NCBI GenBank assembly: GCA_937890005.1
Contig: CALBZA010000070.1
Coordinates: forward strand, 55,992 to 119,991
DNA from: an uncultured Verrucomicrobia subdivision 3 bacterium
GTDB taxonomy: Bacteria; Verrucomicrobiota; Verrucomicrobiia; Limisphaerales; DASXHY01
Direction of reading: 5' to 3'
Length of the DNA stretch: 64,000 bases
The notes beneath the pieces are model-generated. The model had not been told where the DNA came from. It made no database searches and saw only the letters and a list, made by a program, of their open reading frames with translations. Shown here in pieces: positions 49,228 to 58,008 of the stretch (position 1 is its first letter; each line of letters opens with the position of its first letter). Made by a program: the position numbers and the translations under genes.

Positions 49228-52200
49228 TCAAGGTGTTTCGATGCGGAAGAATTCTGTGGCGTTGGTTAATGGGAACTGGACGGTTTTGAGCAGGCCGTCG
49301 CCGGTCAGGTTGCTGCGGAGTTGCCATGTTCCAACTGCAAGATTGGTGCGGGACTGCACGTTGTGAGTTTTTCCAGATTGAGATTGGAACGAGAACTGAA
49401 TCAATGATCCGGTTCGAAAAAGGTTCACAATCTCCACCGGCTGCGTTGGCGATTCGATCGCATCGGTGATCTTCGCGACCACACCGCTGTTGAAATAGAA
49501 GGTGGTGCAGAAAGGCGTGCCGATGCACTTGGAGTTGCTGTAAACCACATTGGTTCCGTATCGCGTCATGTCTCTGCAATAACCAGCCGCCCAGACCCCA
49601 TCGGGCGCAAGAGCGATGCCGCGGAAGTTTGCGTAGCCAAAGTCCGACTGTCCTTTGCGCGCCCAAAGCGGCGTGCCGTCAGAGTCGAACTTGGCAACGA
49701 ATGACTGGCTGAAGATCGCGTCGCTCGTGCTTTCATTGGCCGGTCCTGCGAGTTGTAAAAGTCCGAACTTCGAGGTTTGTTCAAAATCGCCGCTCACAAA
49801 CACGTTGCCGTTCGCATCCGCGACGGCGGCAAAAGGCGTTGTGGTGGGGCTGCCCCATTCCGATGCTGTGTATGCGTTTCCGTCGGTGTCGTAACGCGCG
49901 AAGTATTGGGCGCGGTTCGCGGAAAGCGGAAGCGTGATCGAACCGAATGCGGCGCTGTTGGTGTAAGCGACCCCGACCAGGAATACATTCGTTCCCGACA
50001 CGGCGATGCGCGGGACATCATCGATCGTTGCAAGTGGATTGGATGCTCCCTTCACGGCGCCGATGCCGCGCAACCAGATCGCTTCGCCTGTCGATGCCGT
50101 GAGGGCGGAGATCACCCAGCGCCGGTCGGTCGTGATGGTTTGCCCGCCAAGGAACGGAGGCGAACTGCCGTTTTCGCACGATGTGTAGAGAACGCCATCC
50201 GCGTGAACGAGGTATTGCGGGAACGTGTTCGAAGTGATCTGAACCCATGCAAGAGAACCGGCCGAATCGAATTTGGCGAGAAAGCCCTGCTGGCCGGTGA
50301 CGCTGACGTTCGTGACGCCGGCGAATGTGGCGTCGCCGGAAAGCAGGCCGCAGATATAGACGTTGCCGCCGACGTCCGATGCCAGACAGTTGATGACCGT
50401 GAAGTCGTTGGCTGCGCCGCCGATGGTTTTTGTCCAGACCGGATTTCCATCTGAATCCATGCGGATCAGGAAAACGTCACCTTCACCGGCTGAGGTGAGT
50501 GGAACAGTTCCGAGCCAGTTCGCGTTGCTGAAATTTCCGGACATATAAACGCCGCCGGGTGCAGGAGCGATCGAGAATGCTCTCGAATTTCCGGAGCCAT
50601 TGTTAGTGATGGCGCGCAGCCAGATCGGATTTCCCGCATCGTCGGCTTTCACGAGAAGGGCCGCGCTTCCACCGTTGCCTGCGATGATGGTGTTCGTATT
50701 GAAGGTGTTCGTCCCGTTGAATTCACCAACGATGTAGAGGTTCGCGGATGGATCGACGACACATGAGTAGAAGAAGTCGTTTTCGGTCAGCCAGTTGATT
50801 TTCCATGCGCGGGTCCAGTCGGACGGCAGGGGAGCGGTGACGAATGTGACGGTGGCTGTAAACGTGTTTGCGCTGCCGGATGGATTGCTCGCGATTGCGT
50901 AGTAACTGCCGGCGACCGAGGGTGAACCGGAGTCTGTTGGAATGAAGATTCGATTTGTTGCTCCCGGAATTGCGCCCAGACCGACTTTGTACCATTGCCA
51001 GGAGGGTTCTGGATTTCCGCTCGCGTCCGCCACGAGCGCGACATCGTAGCCTGGATAATTCGTCTGGTTCACCGGCTGGAGTGTGATGATCGGTCCATTG
51101 CCCGGTTCAAAGTTGAATTCGTCCAGGAACACGGCATCCAATCCGTCCGAACCTTCGAAATCCTTGTAATAGGTCCAGCGCAGGTCGTAAGTGCCCGGGC
51201 CGAGTTCCAGTTCGTAATACATCCAGCCGCTGTCTCCGGCGATCTCGTCCCAGTAGGCGCCATTGATGGTAAACTCCAGCCAGTCGTAGCTGAAGAAGCT
51301 GTCCGTCGAAGCGCGCCACCAGAACGAAACTTTGCCTGGGCCCTGGACGGTGGTTTCAATCCAGGAACTTTCGTCATCGCCAATCGGTCCGCTTTGGGCG
51401 GCATCGACGCCATCATTCGTTTCGTCCGTCTGGAAAAACCAGGGAGCGTCCCCTCCAGTGGTCCAGGTCAGTTCATGTGCATCCACGGCATCGGCGAGCG
51501 AACCGCCCGTCGAATCGGCCACCGTTTCGCCGGGATTTTCATAAAGGAACAGAATTTCGTCATCATTGAGGACGCCGGTGTAGAACTGGATGTCATCGAG
51601 AATTCCGTCGAGGCCCGAGCCATTGTGGTAGCCGATCAGGACTTCTACGGGACTGTTAAAAAGTTCCGTGCTGCCGGTTCCCTCCGCGTCGAGCTGGCCG
51701 TTGATGTAGATCTTTTTGACTCCGGATACCTGGTCGCGCGTGATGGCGATGTGCACGAATTCTCCGTCGTTCACATTGGCGGACGAATGCAGCGTGTGTT
51801 GCGGAAAGCCGCCCGTTACGAAAGCCACCTTGCTTCCAGTGAGCACCATGGGAATGACCCAGTTGCCTGTCGGCCCATTGAAAGCTGAAACGATTCCCGC
51901 ATTTCCGAAAAGGCCGTCGTCATCGTCGTTTCCAGAAACCTGAGTCGTCTTGAGCCAGAGCGAAACCGTGAAGCTCCCTGCAAGCGAAGGAGTGAGATTC
52001 TGGTCCGGCAGAAGCCATGCGCCGCCAAGCCCGTTGTTGTTGTCGAACTCCATCGCGTAAGAACCGGAGATGGCGTCGGTGGTGATCCAGTTTGTTCCAC
52101 CACCCGAGCGTGCGATGCTGTTCACGTGATTTCCGGCAGGCGAAAGGTCGGCCGTGAAAACGGAGTTATCCTCGAACTCATAATGGCCGACATTGACGTG

Positions 52201-52944
52201 ACCGCCGCCCCCGCCCCCGCCGCTGTTGACCACGGTGAAGAATGAATAAACGTAAGTGGACAGATTGCACTGGGCGTTCCAGTCGGAGAGTGGGACGCCG
52301 GCTGAATTGGTCGGAGACGAAAAGGTAATTCCGCTGAAATTGTATTCGGAATAGCTGACGTAGAACTCATTTTCTCCGCTCAGGAGAAATCCTCCGAATT
52401 GCCAGTTCGTTGTAGCAGGCGGAAGGAATTCGGAAAACGACACAAGATAATCTGTATCGTTGGCAGAGATATTAAGGCTGGAAAAATGGGACGGGCCGAC
52501 CCAATGGAACATCGGGTTGGGCTCCACGCCCGTGCTGTTATCCTGTGGATAAAGGACCGAAGCCGTTCCAAATGTATCCGGTGATAGGTCTGCGGCGCTC
52601 ACCGCGAAGAAATAGACCTCTTCAGAATCGGAACCTTTGTTCACATAAACTTTCCAGAGTCCGTTCGTGACCTCGTTCAGGAGAAAAGAAAAGTTGTTGG
52701 TGTAAAAGAACGGGTTCGCGCTGTTATCGCTTCCCACATTCCGCCAGAGCAGGCCACTGGGAGATTCCACCCTATGAAACGTCTGCGGTGCCGGAGCGGC
52801 TGAAAGGTTCAGGTTCGGAAAGAAGAGGTCGTAGCCGTGGGTCAATGAAAGTGTGAAGTTGACTCCAGGCGCCGCCTTTGACGTCGCGGGAAGAACGCAC
52901 AACAGCGTCAGCAGAATTGTCACGAGGAGTCCACTTTTACGCAT
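49228..52944 (-). CDS. Large exported protein with LamG, Ig-like and beta-propeller-like regions
   Basis: The 1238-residue product starts with a signal peptide (KSGLLVTILLTLLCVLPATS). A LamG/concanavalin-like domain lies at about 270-480 (YEFEDNSVFTADLSPAGNHV, IYINGQLDAEG). A jelly-roll-like segment (WRASTDSFFSYDWLEFTING) follows, then an Ig-like domain (about 640-740, GYDVALVADASGNPEPSWQWYKV-type; part quoted), then SBBP-like repeats to about 1150 (AGNPIWLRAITNNGSGNSRA, DGNPVWTKTIGGAANDFTV). It ends SQSGKTHNVQSRTNLAVGTW and FFRIETP, the verrucomicrobial C-terminal domain. It is probably a cell-surface or secreted adhesion or carbohydrate-related protein. ATG 52944 is chosen for the signal peptide. 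Confidence 0.85.
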   Translation of the reverse strand: MRKSGLLVTILLTLLCVLPATSKAAPGVNFTLSLTHGYDLFFPNLNLSAAPAPQTFHRVESPSGLLWRNVGSDNSANPFFYTNNFSFLLNEVTNGLWKVYVNKGSDSEEVYFFAVSAADLSPDTFGTASVLYPQDNSTGVEPNPMFHWVGPSHFSSLNISANDTDYLVSFSEFLPPATTNWQFGGFLLSGENEFYVSYSEYNFSGITFSSPTNSAGVPLSDWNAQCNLSTYVYSFFTVVNSGGGGGGGHVNVGHYEFEDNSVFTADLSPAGNHVNSIARSGGGTNWITTDAISGSYAMEFDNNNGLGGAWLLPDQNLTPSLAGSFTVSLWLKTTQVSGNDDDDGLFGNAGIVSAFNGPTGNWVIPMVLTGSKVAFVTGGFPQHTLHSSANVNDGEFVHIAITRDQVSGVKKIYINGQLDAEGTGSTELFNSPVEVLIGYHNGSGLDGILDDIQFYTGVLNDDEILFLYENPGETVADSTGGSLADAVDAHELTWTTGGDAPWFFQTDETNDGVDAAQSGPIGDDESSWIETTVQGPGKVSFWWRASTDSFFSYDWLEFTINGAYWDEIAGDSGWMYYELELGPGTYDLRWTYYKDFEGSDGLDAVFLDEFNFEPGNGPIITLQPVNQTNYPGYDVALVADASGNPEPSWQWYKVGLGAIPGATNRIFIPTDSGSPSVAGSYYAIASNPSGSANTFTATVTFVTAPLPSDWTRAWKINWLTENDFFYSCVVDPSANLYIVGEFNGTNTFNTNTIIAGNGGSAALLVKADDAGNPIWLRAITNNGSGNSRAFSIAPAPGGVYMSGNFSNANWLGTVPLTSAGEGDVFLIRMDSDGNPVWTKTIGGAANDFTVINCLASDVGGNVYICGLLSGDATFAGVTNVSVTGQQGFLAKFDSAGSLAWVQITSNTFPQYLVHADGVLYTSCENGSSPPFLGGQTITTDRRWVISALTASTGEAIWLRGIGAVKGASNPLATIDDVPRIAVSGTNVFLVGVAYTNSAAFGSITLPLSANRAQYFARYDTDGNAYTASEWGSPTTTPFAAVADANGNVFVSGDFEQTSKFGLLQLAGPANESTSDAIFSQSFVAKFDSDGTPLWARKGQSDFGYANFRGIALAPDGVWAAGYCRDMTRYGTNVVYSNSKCIGTPFCTTFYFNSGVVAKITDAIESPTQPVEIVNLFRTGSLIQFSFQSQSGKTHNVQSRTNLAVGTWQLRSNLTGDGLLKTVQFPLTNATEFFRIETP

Positions 52945-53282
52945 CAGGATGGAGCTGCGAGTTGAATTCTGTCGAAAGTCTGCCTGCGAGATTTCGTTGT
53001 TCATAGGTCCGTTGAAGGTTTCGCCCGTCGGAACTGAGAAATGATCCGGACGTCGGCGCAAAGCCTTCATTTTGCATCTGGTGGATTCATTCACTCCAAC
53101 GCAATAACCCCCGTCCATGGGCTGCGCTGAAAAGTGGATGGGCCGGTTCTAACGTCGGACGACTGAACTTGCAACGACTAAAATCCCGAGGCGGGGTCCG
53201 TATTTCTGGCCGCATCCAGCTCCGTAATTTTCTCTACCTTGACCCGGGGAGAAGAATCGTCGGAGGACGTCGTTCACCCGAG
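52945..53282. other. Gene-free gap between the LamG gene and gluQ
   Basis: The first 174 bp could be read as an N-terminal extension of the LamG gene, but it has no signal or domain. The rest (53119-53282) shows no open frame of family likeness, no hairpin with a T-run, and no word repeat. A promoter for the LamG gene on the minus strand must lie here but no clear -35/-10 pair was found. Confidence 0.6.
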
Positions 53283-54128
53283 TCATTCTTGATCGCGAAG
53301 TTGTTCCGGACGCAGTCCTTGTTCACGCAAGGTTCGAAGGCTCAGGCTGTCGTGACGTTTGGAAAGGCGAACGCCCGCTTCGTCCGTCATCAGCTCGCAG
53401 TGGTAGAAGTCCGGGGAAGTCAGTTCAAGCGCGCGATACAGCAAAAGCTGTCGCGCTGTGCTCACCAGAAGATCGGCGCCACGCACAACTTCCGTGATCT
53501 GCATCGCGGCATCGTCCACCACACAGGCAAGCTGATACGCCGGAACATCATCCGGACGCCACACGACAAAGTCGCCAAAGTCACGACCCGCCACGAACTG
53601 CTGCGGACCGAACTTTCCGTCCGCGAACGAAATCACGGCCCCATCCGGCACGCGGAAACGCCAGGAACATTTATGATTTTCGATTTGCGATGGATGATTT
53701 GTTCGGCAGGTTCCCGGGTAAATGATTTCATCGTCCGCTGCATGCGGTGCGCTGGCCGCTGATTGAATGTCCTTGCGGGAACAGGTGCAGGGATAAACGT
53801 GGCCGGATTTTTTCAGCCGGGTCAACGCAGCGCGGTAAAAATCGAAACGTTCGCTTTGAACGTAGGGAGCGAATGGTCCGCCGACATCCGGCCCTTCCTG
53901 CCAGCTGAAGCCAAACCATTTCAAATCTTCGTACATCGCGCGAACGAACTCCGGCTTGCAGCGAGCGGAATCGAGATCGTCATTCCGCAGGATCAGCGTG
54001 CCGCGATTTGCCAGCGCGCGTTGCTGCGCGATCCAGAAGGTTCGGGCGTGGCCGAGATGAAGGAAGCCGGTCGGCGACGGAGCGATCCGGCCTCTGTAAT
54101 TTTTCGGTGTTGTGGCTGAAGTCGCCAA
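53283..54128 (-). CDS. gluQ: Glutamyl-queuosine tRNA(Asp) synthetase
   Basis: The 281-residue protein is a short GluRS-like enzyme that puts Glu on the queuosine of tRNA(Asp). Signatures: IAPSPTGFLHLGHARTFW (HIGH-like HLGH), zinc ligands Cys114, Cys116, Tyr137 and Cys141 in CTCSRKD and YPGTCR, and VRLSKRHDS (KMSKS-like). No anticodon-binding domain is present, as expected. Between CR and SWRFRVP there is an unusual stretch (TNHPSQIENHK, about 143-153) whose DNA (53675-53705) reads like an intergenic word repeat. The queA gene in this window belongs to the same queuosine pathway. Confidence 0.93.
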   Translation of the reverse strand: MATSATTPKNYRGRIAPSPTGFLHLGHARTFWIAQQRALANRGTLILRNDDLDSARCKPEFVRAMYEDLKWFGFSWQEGPDVGGPFAPYVQSERFDFYRAALTRLKKSGHVYPCTCSRKDIQSAASAPHAADDEIIYPGTCRTNHPSQIENHKCSWRFRVPDGAVISFADGKFGPQQFVAGRDFGDFVVWRPDDVPAYQLACVVDDAAMQITEVVRGADLLVSTARQLLLYRALELTSPDFYHCELMTDEAGVRLSKRHDSLSLRTLREQGLRPEQLRDQE

Positions 54129-54138
54129 CGGATTCAGT

Positions 54139-54801
54139 TTATTTCGACTTTGCCTGCGCAGCCGCTTTCACGAATTCCTGCGCGCGCTTCGTCAGTTCCG
54201 GCCAGGCGGCATCGGTGAGAATTTTCGCAGAAACGAGTGATGACCCGGCGCCCACGGCTGCAACGCCGGCCTTGAACCAATCCCCGACATTGCCGGCATC
54301 CACACCACCGGTGGGAACGATGTTCAGGTGCGGCAGGGGAGCTTTGAGCGCCTTGATGTAGCCGGGCCCAAGCGTGTCGGCGGGGAAAATTTTGATGAAG
54401 TCGGAACCGGCTTCGTGCGCGAGCTGGGCTTCCGTCGGCGTGTAGGAACCGAGCATGATTGGACGTTGTGCAGCGTCGGCAATCGGTATCAATTCCTTGC
54501 GGCAGATCGGGCTGACGACAAATTCCGCTCCGGCATCAATCGCGGCCTTGCATGTGTCCGTGTCGAGAACGGTGCCGACACCGATCAGCGCGCTGTTTCC
54601 GAGTTTCGCGCTGGCGTCGCGAATCGTTGCGATCGCGTTTGGAGTGGTCATTGTGATCTCGATTGCAATGACGCCGCCGGCGATCAGCGCTTCGGACAAG
54701 AGGATGACCTGTTCCGGTTTTTGGGCGCGGACGACCGCAATGATTCCGGGATTCTTCAGGAGGGAAATGATTTCAGCTTTCGTTCGCATAGTTGGTGGCA
54801 T
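54139..54801 (-). CDS. eda: 2-keto-3-deoxy-6-phosphogluconate aldolase (KHG/KDPG aldolase)
   Basis: The 220-residue (216 from Met5) class I aldolase cleaves KDPG to pyruvate and glyceraldehyde-3-phosphate. Signatures: AVVRAQKPEQVILLSEALIA, AIEITMTTPNA (catalytic Glu), GVGTVLDTDTC, the Schiff-base Lys in SDFIKIFPADTLG, and IVPTGGVDAGNV. The start is either 54801 or 54789; no clear ribosome site helps. It is 10 bp from gluQ on the same strand but is not functionally linked. An Entner-Doudoroff or uronate route is implied, but no partner gene is in the window. Confidence 0.94.
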   Translation of the reverse strand: MPPTMRTKAEIISLLKNPGIIAVVRAQKPEQVILLSEALIAGGVIAIEITMTTPNAIATIRDASAKLGNSALIGVGTVLDTDTCKAAIDAGAEFVVSPICRKELIPIADAAQRPIMLGSYTPTEAQLAHEAGSDFIKIFPADTLGPGYIKALKAPLPHLNIVPTGGVDAGNVGDWFKAGVAAVGAGSSLVSAKILTDAAWPELTKRAQEFVKAAAQAKSK

Positions 54802-54929
54802 GCCGGGATGTGGCGTGCAGCGACATTCAGCGGAACCGGTCTTTCATTTTCAATTCAATTCTCGCCGCGCTTGCCGTCGCACGAGCGGATTTGCATTTCG
54901 CTGAACCTCGGCGAAAGTTCGCGCAGTCT

Positions 54930-55481
54930 ATGGCCAAGCAGCTTGATTGCATTGATGAAGAACTCGTGAAATGGATTGCACGCCAGCGCCTCTTTTTTGT
55001 CGGCACGGCGCCGCTGTCAGCAGAGCAGCATGTAAACGTCTCGCCCAAGGGCGGTGATTCCTTTCGCGTTCTGGGGCCGATGGAAGTTGCGTATCAGGAC
55101 TACACCGGAAGCGGGGCGGAAACCGTGGCGCATCTGCGAGAGAATGGAAGAATCGTGATCATGTTTTGTGCGTTCGAGGGAGCGCCGGAAATCGTTCGTC
55201 TCCACGGACGCGGCACGGTGCTTGTTCCCGGTGACGAGCGATTCGATGCGTTGGCCGCGCGATTTCCAGCGAATGCGGGCATGCGTGCGATCATTCATGT
55301 GGCGGTGACGCGAGTTTCACGTTCCTGCGGTTTCTCGATTCCGTTCTTCGAATACAAGGGGCCGCGTGAAACGCTGGACAAATGGGCGGAGAAACAGGGT
55401 GTGGAAAAAGTGAAGGCGTATCGTGCCGAAAAAAACCAGGTGAGCATCGACGGCCTCCCGGCGTTTCGAGGGATCGATTAA
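54930..55481 (+). CDS. Pyridoxamine 5'-phosphate oxidase-related FMN-binding protein
   Basis: The 184-residue product has the split-barrel fold of the PNPOx-like family: FVGTAPLSAEQHVNVSPKGG at the start, YQDYTGSGAETVAHLRENGR, IVIMFCAFEGAPEIVRLHGR, and a C-terminal part that binds a partner subunit. Such proteins bind FMN, F420 or heme; this subgroup is uncharacterised. ATG 54930 is chosen because the family start MAKQLDCIDEELVKWI follows. It is divergent from eda. Confidence 0.85.
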   Translation: MAKQLDCIDEELVKWIARQRLFFVGTAPLSAEQHVNVSPKGGDSFRVLGPMEVAYQDYTGSGAETVAHLRENGRIVIMFCAFEGAPEIVRLHGRGTVLVPGDERFDALAARFPANAGMRAIIHVAVTRVSRSCGFSIPFFEYKGPRETLDKWAEKQGVEKVKAYRAEKNQVSIDGLPAFRGID

Positions 55482-55568
55482 TACTCTCCACGAAGCCGCA
55501 GAAAGTCTTTTTGTTGCTCTGCGCCTCTGCTTCTCAGCGGTTGTTTTAAACCTTCTTTCGAATCCAAT
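55482..55568. repeat. Gap with degenerate CGAAGCCGCAGA / CTGCGCCTCTGC words
   Basis: CACGAAGCCGCAGAAAG faces TCTGCGCCTCTGCTTCTCAG, a pattern like the other word-repeat gaps. It lies between convergent genes and may serve as a weak bidirectional terminator. Confidence 0.45.
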
Positions 55569-55874
55569 CTAATCCCCGGCCGCGACATCCGTCTGAGGTT
55601 TTGGACGGAATAGTACTATCACATTTCCGACCTGCATGATCAGGTGACTGGCTGTGCGTTCGGCGATCTGGGGCGCGAGTTCCTTTTTCTGATCCTTGAA
55701 GTCAGCGAATTTGATCTTCACGAGTTCGTGCAGGGTCAGCGCTTCATCGAGCGATTTGACAAAACTGTCGCTCACGCCAGCCTTGCCGATTTTGAGCATC
55801 GGCTCCAGACGTTGCGCGGCGGCTTTCAGTTTTCGGATCTGCGGGTTGCCCAGTCGTTCAAGCATGCACCGCAA
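55569..55874 (-). CDS. YhbY-type RNA-binding protein (CRM domain)
   Basis: The product of about 98-101 residues is a single CRM domain: LGNPQIRKLKAAAQRLEPML, IGKAGVSDSFVKSLDEALTL, HELVKIKF and VGNVIVLFRP. YhbY binds pre-50S ribosomes. The family GxxG loop reads GKAG. The start is ATG 55874 or, more usually for the family, the Met four codons in (55865). It stands alone. Confidence 0.92.
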   Translation of the reverse strand: MRCMLERLGNPQIRKLKAAAQRLEPMLKIGKAGVSDSFVKSLDEALTLHELVKIKFADFKDQKKELAPQIAERTASHLIMQVGNVIVLFRPKPQTDVAAGD

Positions 55875-56016
55875 TGTAGAGTTCCCGCAGGAAAAGGCGA
55901 GGCGGCAAAAGTTTTCGGTGAATGTCTCCCTGCGAAGTGGAAAGGCAGATCAGCACAAAACCCCAATTGGAAACGAACCTGTTCGACCCGAAAGTGTTTC
56001 CAACGATGGAGACATT

Positions 56017-56274
56017 ATGGAAATTCTTTGGACGATATTGATCGGTTTGGCGGTGGGAGCGGTGGCGAAGTTGATCATGCCCGGCGACGATCCGGGCGGA
56101 ATCATCATCACCACACTGTTGGGCATTGCGGGGGCGTTCGTGGCGCGTTACGTCGGCATCAGCATGGGATGGTATTCGGAAACCGAGCCGGCAGGTTTTC
56201 TGGCGTCGGTTGTGGGAGCGATTGTTTTGCTGGCGTTGTATCGGCTGTTGTTCAGGCGCCGGGCCGGAGGTTAA
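56017..56274 (+). CDS. GlsB/YeaQ/YmgE family membrane protein
   Basis: The 85-residue product has three hydrophobic helices with family motifs: GLAVGAVAKLIMPGDDPGGI, TTLLGIAGAFVARYVG, and FLASVVGAIVLLALYRLLF. These are transglycosylase-associated small membrane proteins of unknown role, often stress-induced. ATG 56017 follows a GGAGACATT context. A terminator hairpin follows directly. Confidence 0.93.
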   Translation: MEILWTILIGLAVGAVAKLIMPGDDPGGIIITTLLGIAGAFVARYVGISMGWYSETEPAGFLASVVGAIVLLALYRLLFRRRAGG

Positions 56275-56293
56275 AGGTTGATCCCACCCCAGG

Positions 56294-56330
56294 GAGCCGG
56301 CGTTTGCGCGCCGGCTCTCAGAAAATTTTT
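56294..56330 (+). terminator. Terminator between glsB-like gene and glcD
   Basis: GAGCCGGCG and CGCCGGCTC form a perfect stem (56294-56317). On the plus strand it is followed by an A/T-rich run ending in ATTTTT by 56330, so it fits a Rho-independent terminator for the small membrane protein gene. The T-run overlaps the end of glcD. Confidence 0.75.
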
Positions 56331-57697
56331 CCAGGATTGAGAATCCCATTCGGGTCAAACGCGCGACGCAATTCCCGCATCGCGCGCATCTGACCTTCAC
56401 CAGCGAACTGGGGGAGAAAGTTCTTCTTGGCGAGTCCTGTTCCGTGCTCACCCGTGATGGTTCCGCCAAGCCGGATCGCTTCGGCAAAAAGTTCTTTGAA
56501 CGCTTCTTCAACCCGGTGCATTTCATCCTTGTTCCGCTCATCGGTCAGGAATGTCGGATGCAGATTTCCATCGCCCATGTGACCGAATGTTCCGACGCGC
56601 AGGTTGTATTTCTTTGCCACGGTTTCAACGAAGCAAACCATCTTTGCCAGCTCGCTTCGCGGAACCGTGATGTCTTCGAGAATCGTCGTGGGCGCCACTC
56701 GGGCCAGTGCGGAGAAGGCGCTGCGGCGGGCAGTGGCGAGATTTGCGGCTTCTGAATCATTCTTTGCCACCCGGATTTCCAACGCGCCATTTTGCCGGGC
56801 AATGGTTTCCATCTGCGCGGCTTCTTCTGTCACGGCTGCTGGATGTCCGTCCGTTTCCATGAGCAAAAGCGCTTCGCAGTCGGTTGGCAGGCCGATCCGG
56901 GCAAAATCTTCCACGCACCGGATGGTTGTCCGGTCCAGAAACTCCAGTGTGCAGGGAATGATGCGCGCCGCGATGATGTCCGAAACGGTTTGCGCTGCCT
57001 GATCCATTCGGGCAAATGTGGCGACGAGCGTCTTTTTGGCGGCGGGTTTTGGAATGAGCTTCAAAAGAACTTTTGTGATTACGCCGAGCGTTCCTTCGGA
57101 GCCAATGAACACGTCGCGCATCGAATAACCGGCGACGTCCTTGACGCACTTGTTTCCGGTCCAAACCAGTTCGCCATCCGGCAGGATGACTTCCATGCCC
57201 ATGACGTAGTTTCTCGTCACGCCGTATTTCAACCCGCGCAGTCCGCCGGAGTTTTCCGCGATATTGCCGCCGATGGTGGAAATCTTCATCGAACCGGGAT
57301 CTGGCGGATAAAAAAGTCCGGCGGCCTCGGCTGTTTCAGAAACCTTGAGTGTGGTGACGCCGGCTTCGACGAGCATCGTCAGGTTGGCGCGGTCGAGTTC
57401 GAGGATTTTATCCATTCTGACGAGACAGAGCACGATGCTGTCTTCGACCGGCACGCTGCCACCGCTGAGGCCGGTTCCGGAGCCGCGCGTAACGACAGGG
57501 ATTTTCGATTCGTTGGCCAGTTTCAGGATGGCGGAAACCTGTTCGGCGGATGTGGCGAAAACGACACAGCCCGGAAGCTGTCGAATCGCGGCTGTGCCAT
57601 CGAAAGAGTAGGGGATCAGATCCTCGCGTGCCGTCAGAACGTTTTCTGTTCCGAGAATTGCTCTGAGTTTGGACACGGCTGAGTCACTGAAGGCCAT
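56318..57697 (-). CDS. glcD: FAD-linked oxidase, GlcD / D-lactate dehydrogenase type
   Basis: The 459-residue enzyme has an N-terminal PCMH FAD-binding domain (VVTRGSGTGLSGGSVPVEDS, IGGNIAENSGGLRGLKYGVT) and a C-terminal substrate domain (FGHMGDGNLHPTFL, IRLGGTITGEHGTGLAKKNF, FDPNGILNPGK). It oxidises a 2-hydroxyacid such as glycolate or D-lactate. The GlcE and GlcF partners are not next to it. A lactate link to the fucose/rhamnose microcompartment route is possible but not shown. Confidence 0.92.
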   Translation of the reverse strand: MAFSDSAVSKLRAILGTENVLTAREDLIPYSFDGTAAIRQLPGCVVFATSAEQVSAILKLANESKIPVVTRGSGTGLSGGSVPVEDSIVLCLVRMDKILELDRANLTMLVEAGVTTLKVSETAEAAGLFYPPDPGSMKISTIGGNIAENSGGLRGLKYGVTRNYVMGMEVILPDGELVWTGNKCVKDVAGYSMRDVFIGSEGTLGVITKVLLKLIPKPAAKKTLVATFARMDQAAQTVSDIIAARIIPCTLEFLDRTTIRCVEDFARIGLPTDCEALLLMETDGHPAAVTEEAAQMETIARQNGALEIRVAKNDSEAANLATARRSAFSALARVAPTTILEDITVPRSELAKMVCFVETVAKKYNLRVGTFGHMGDGNLHPTFLTDERNKDEMHRVEEAFKELFAEAIRLGGTITGEHGTGLAKKNFLPQFAGEGQMRAMRELRRAFDPNGILNPGKIF

Positions 57698-58008
57698 GGG
57701 TGGAGGATGTTGAACGCATTGGGGCGGGTCAAGGAGACGCGCTTTTTGAGGCAGGCAGCGGGGCGCCGGTCGCCATCTGCGTTGCGGTCGAGAGTTTGTG
57801 ATTTCCCGAGCTGCATGGCACCAACCTTGCGTATTTGACGACGATGGTCGGACGAATCGAGAACTTGTCCAAGCGGGATGGCAAGAAAGGTTTAGAGGAA
57901 CTTTCCTGCATCCTCAGAAAGCGCGGTTTCATGCGGTCCGAAAGGGCGGCATTGGCTCTTTTTTGCTTACAAGACTGGTAACTCGATCTGTCCTCATTCT
58001 GTTCACTC
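57698..58008. other. Divergent gap between glcD and the HDOD gene
   Basis: This 311-bp gap must hold the two promoters. A short open frame (57844-57981, see separate entry) has a coding-like look. No hairpin or word repeat was found. Confidence 0.5.
57844..57981 (+). CDS. Possible small protein (45 residues) or gene remnant
   Basis: From ATG 57844 the frame reads MVGRIENLSKRDGKKGLEEL, SCILRKRGFMRSERAALALF and CLQDW, then TAA. The frame stays open upstream to a TGA near 57811, giving FPELHGTNLAYLTT before the Met. Basic and hydrophobic residues alternate as in a real helical protein, but I recognise no family, and no ribosome site is clear. It may be a remnant of a larger gene. Confidence 0.3.
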   Translation: MVGRIENLSKRDGKKGLEELSCILRKRGFMRSERAALALFCLQDW

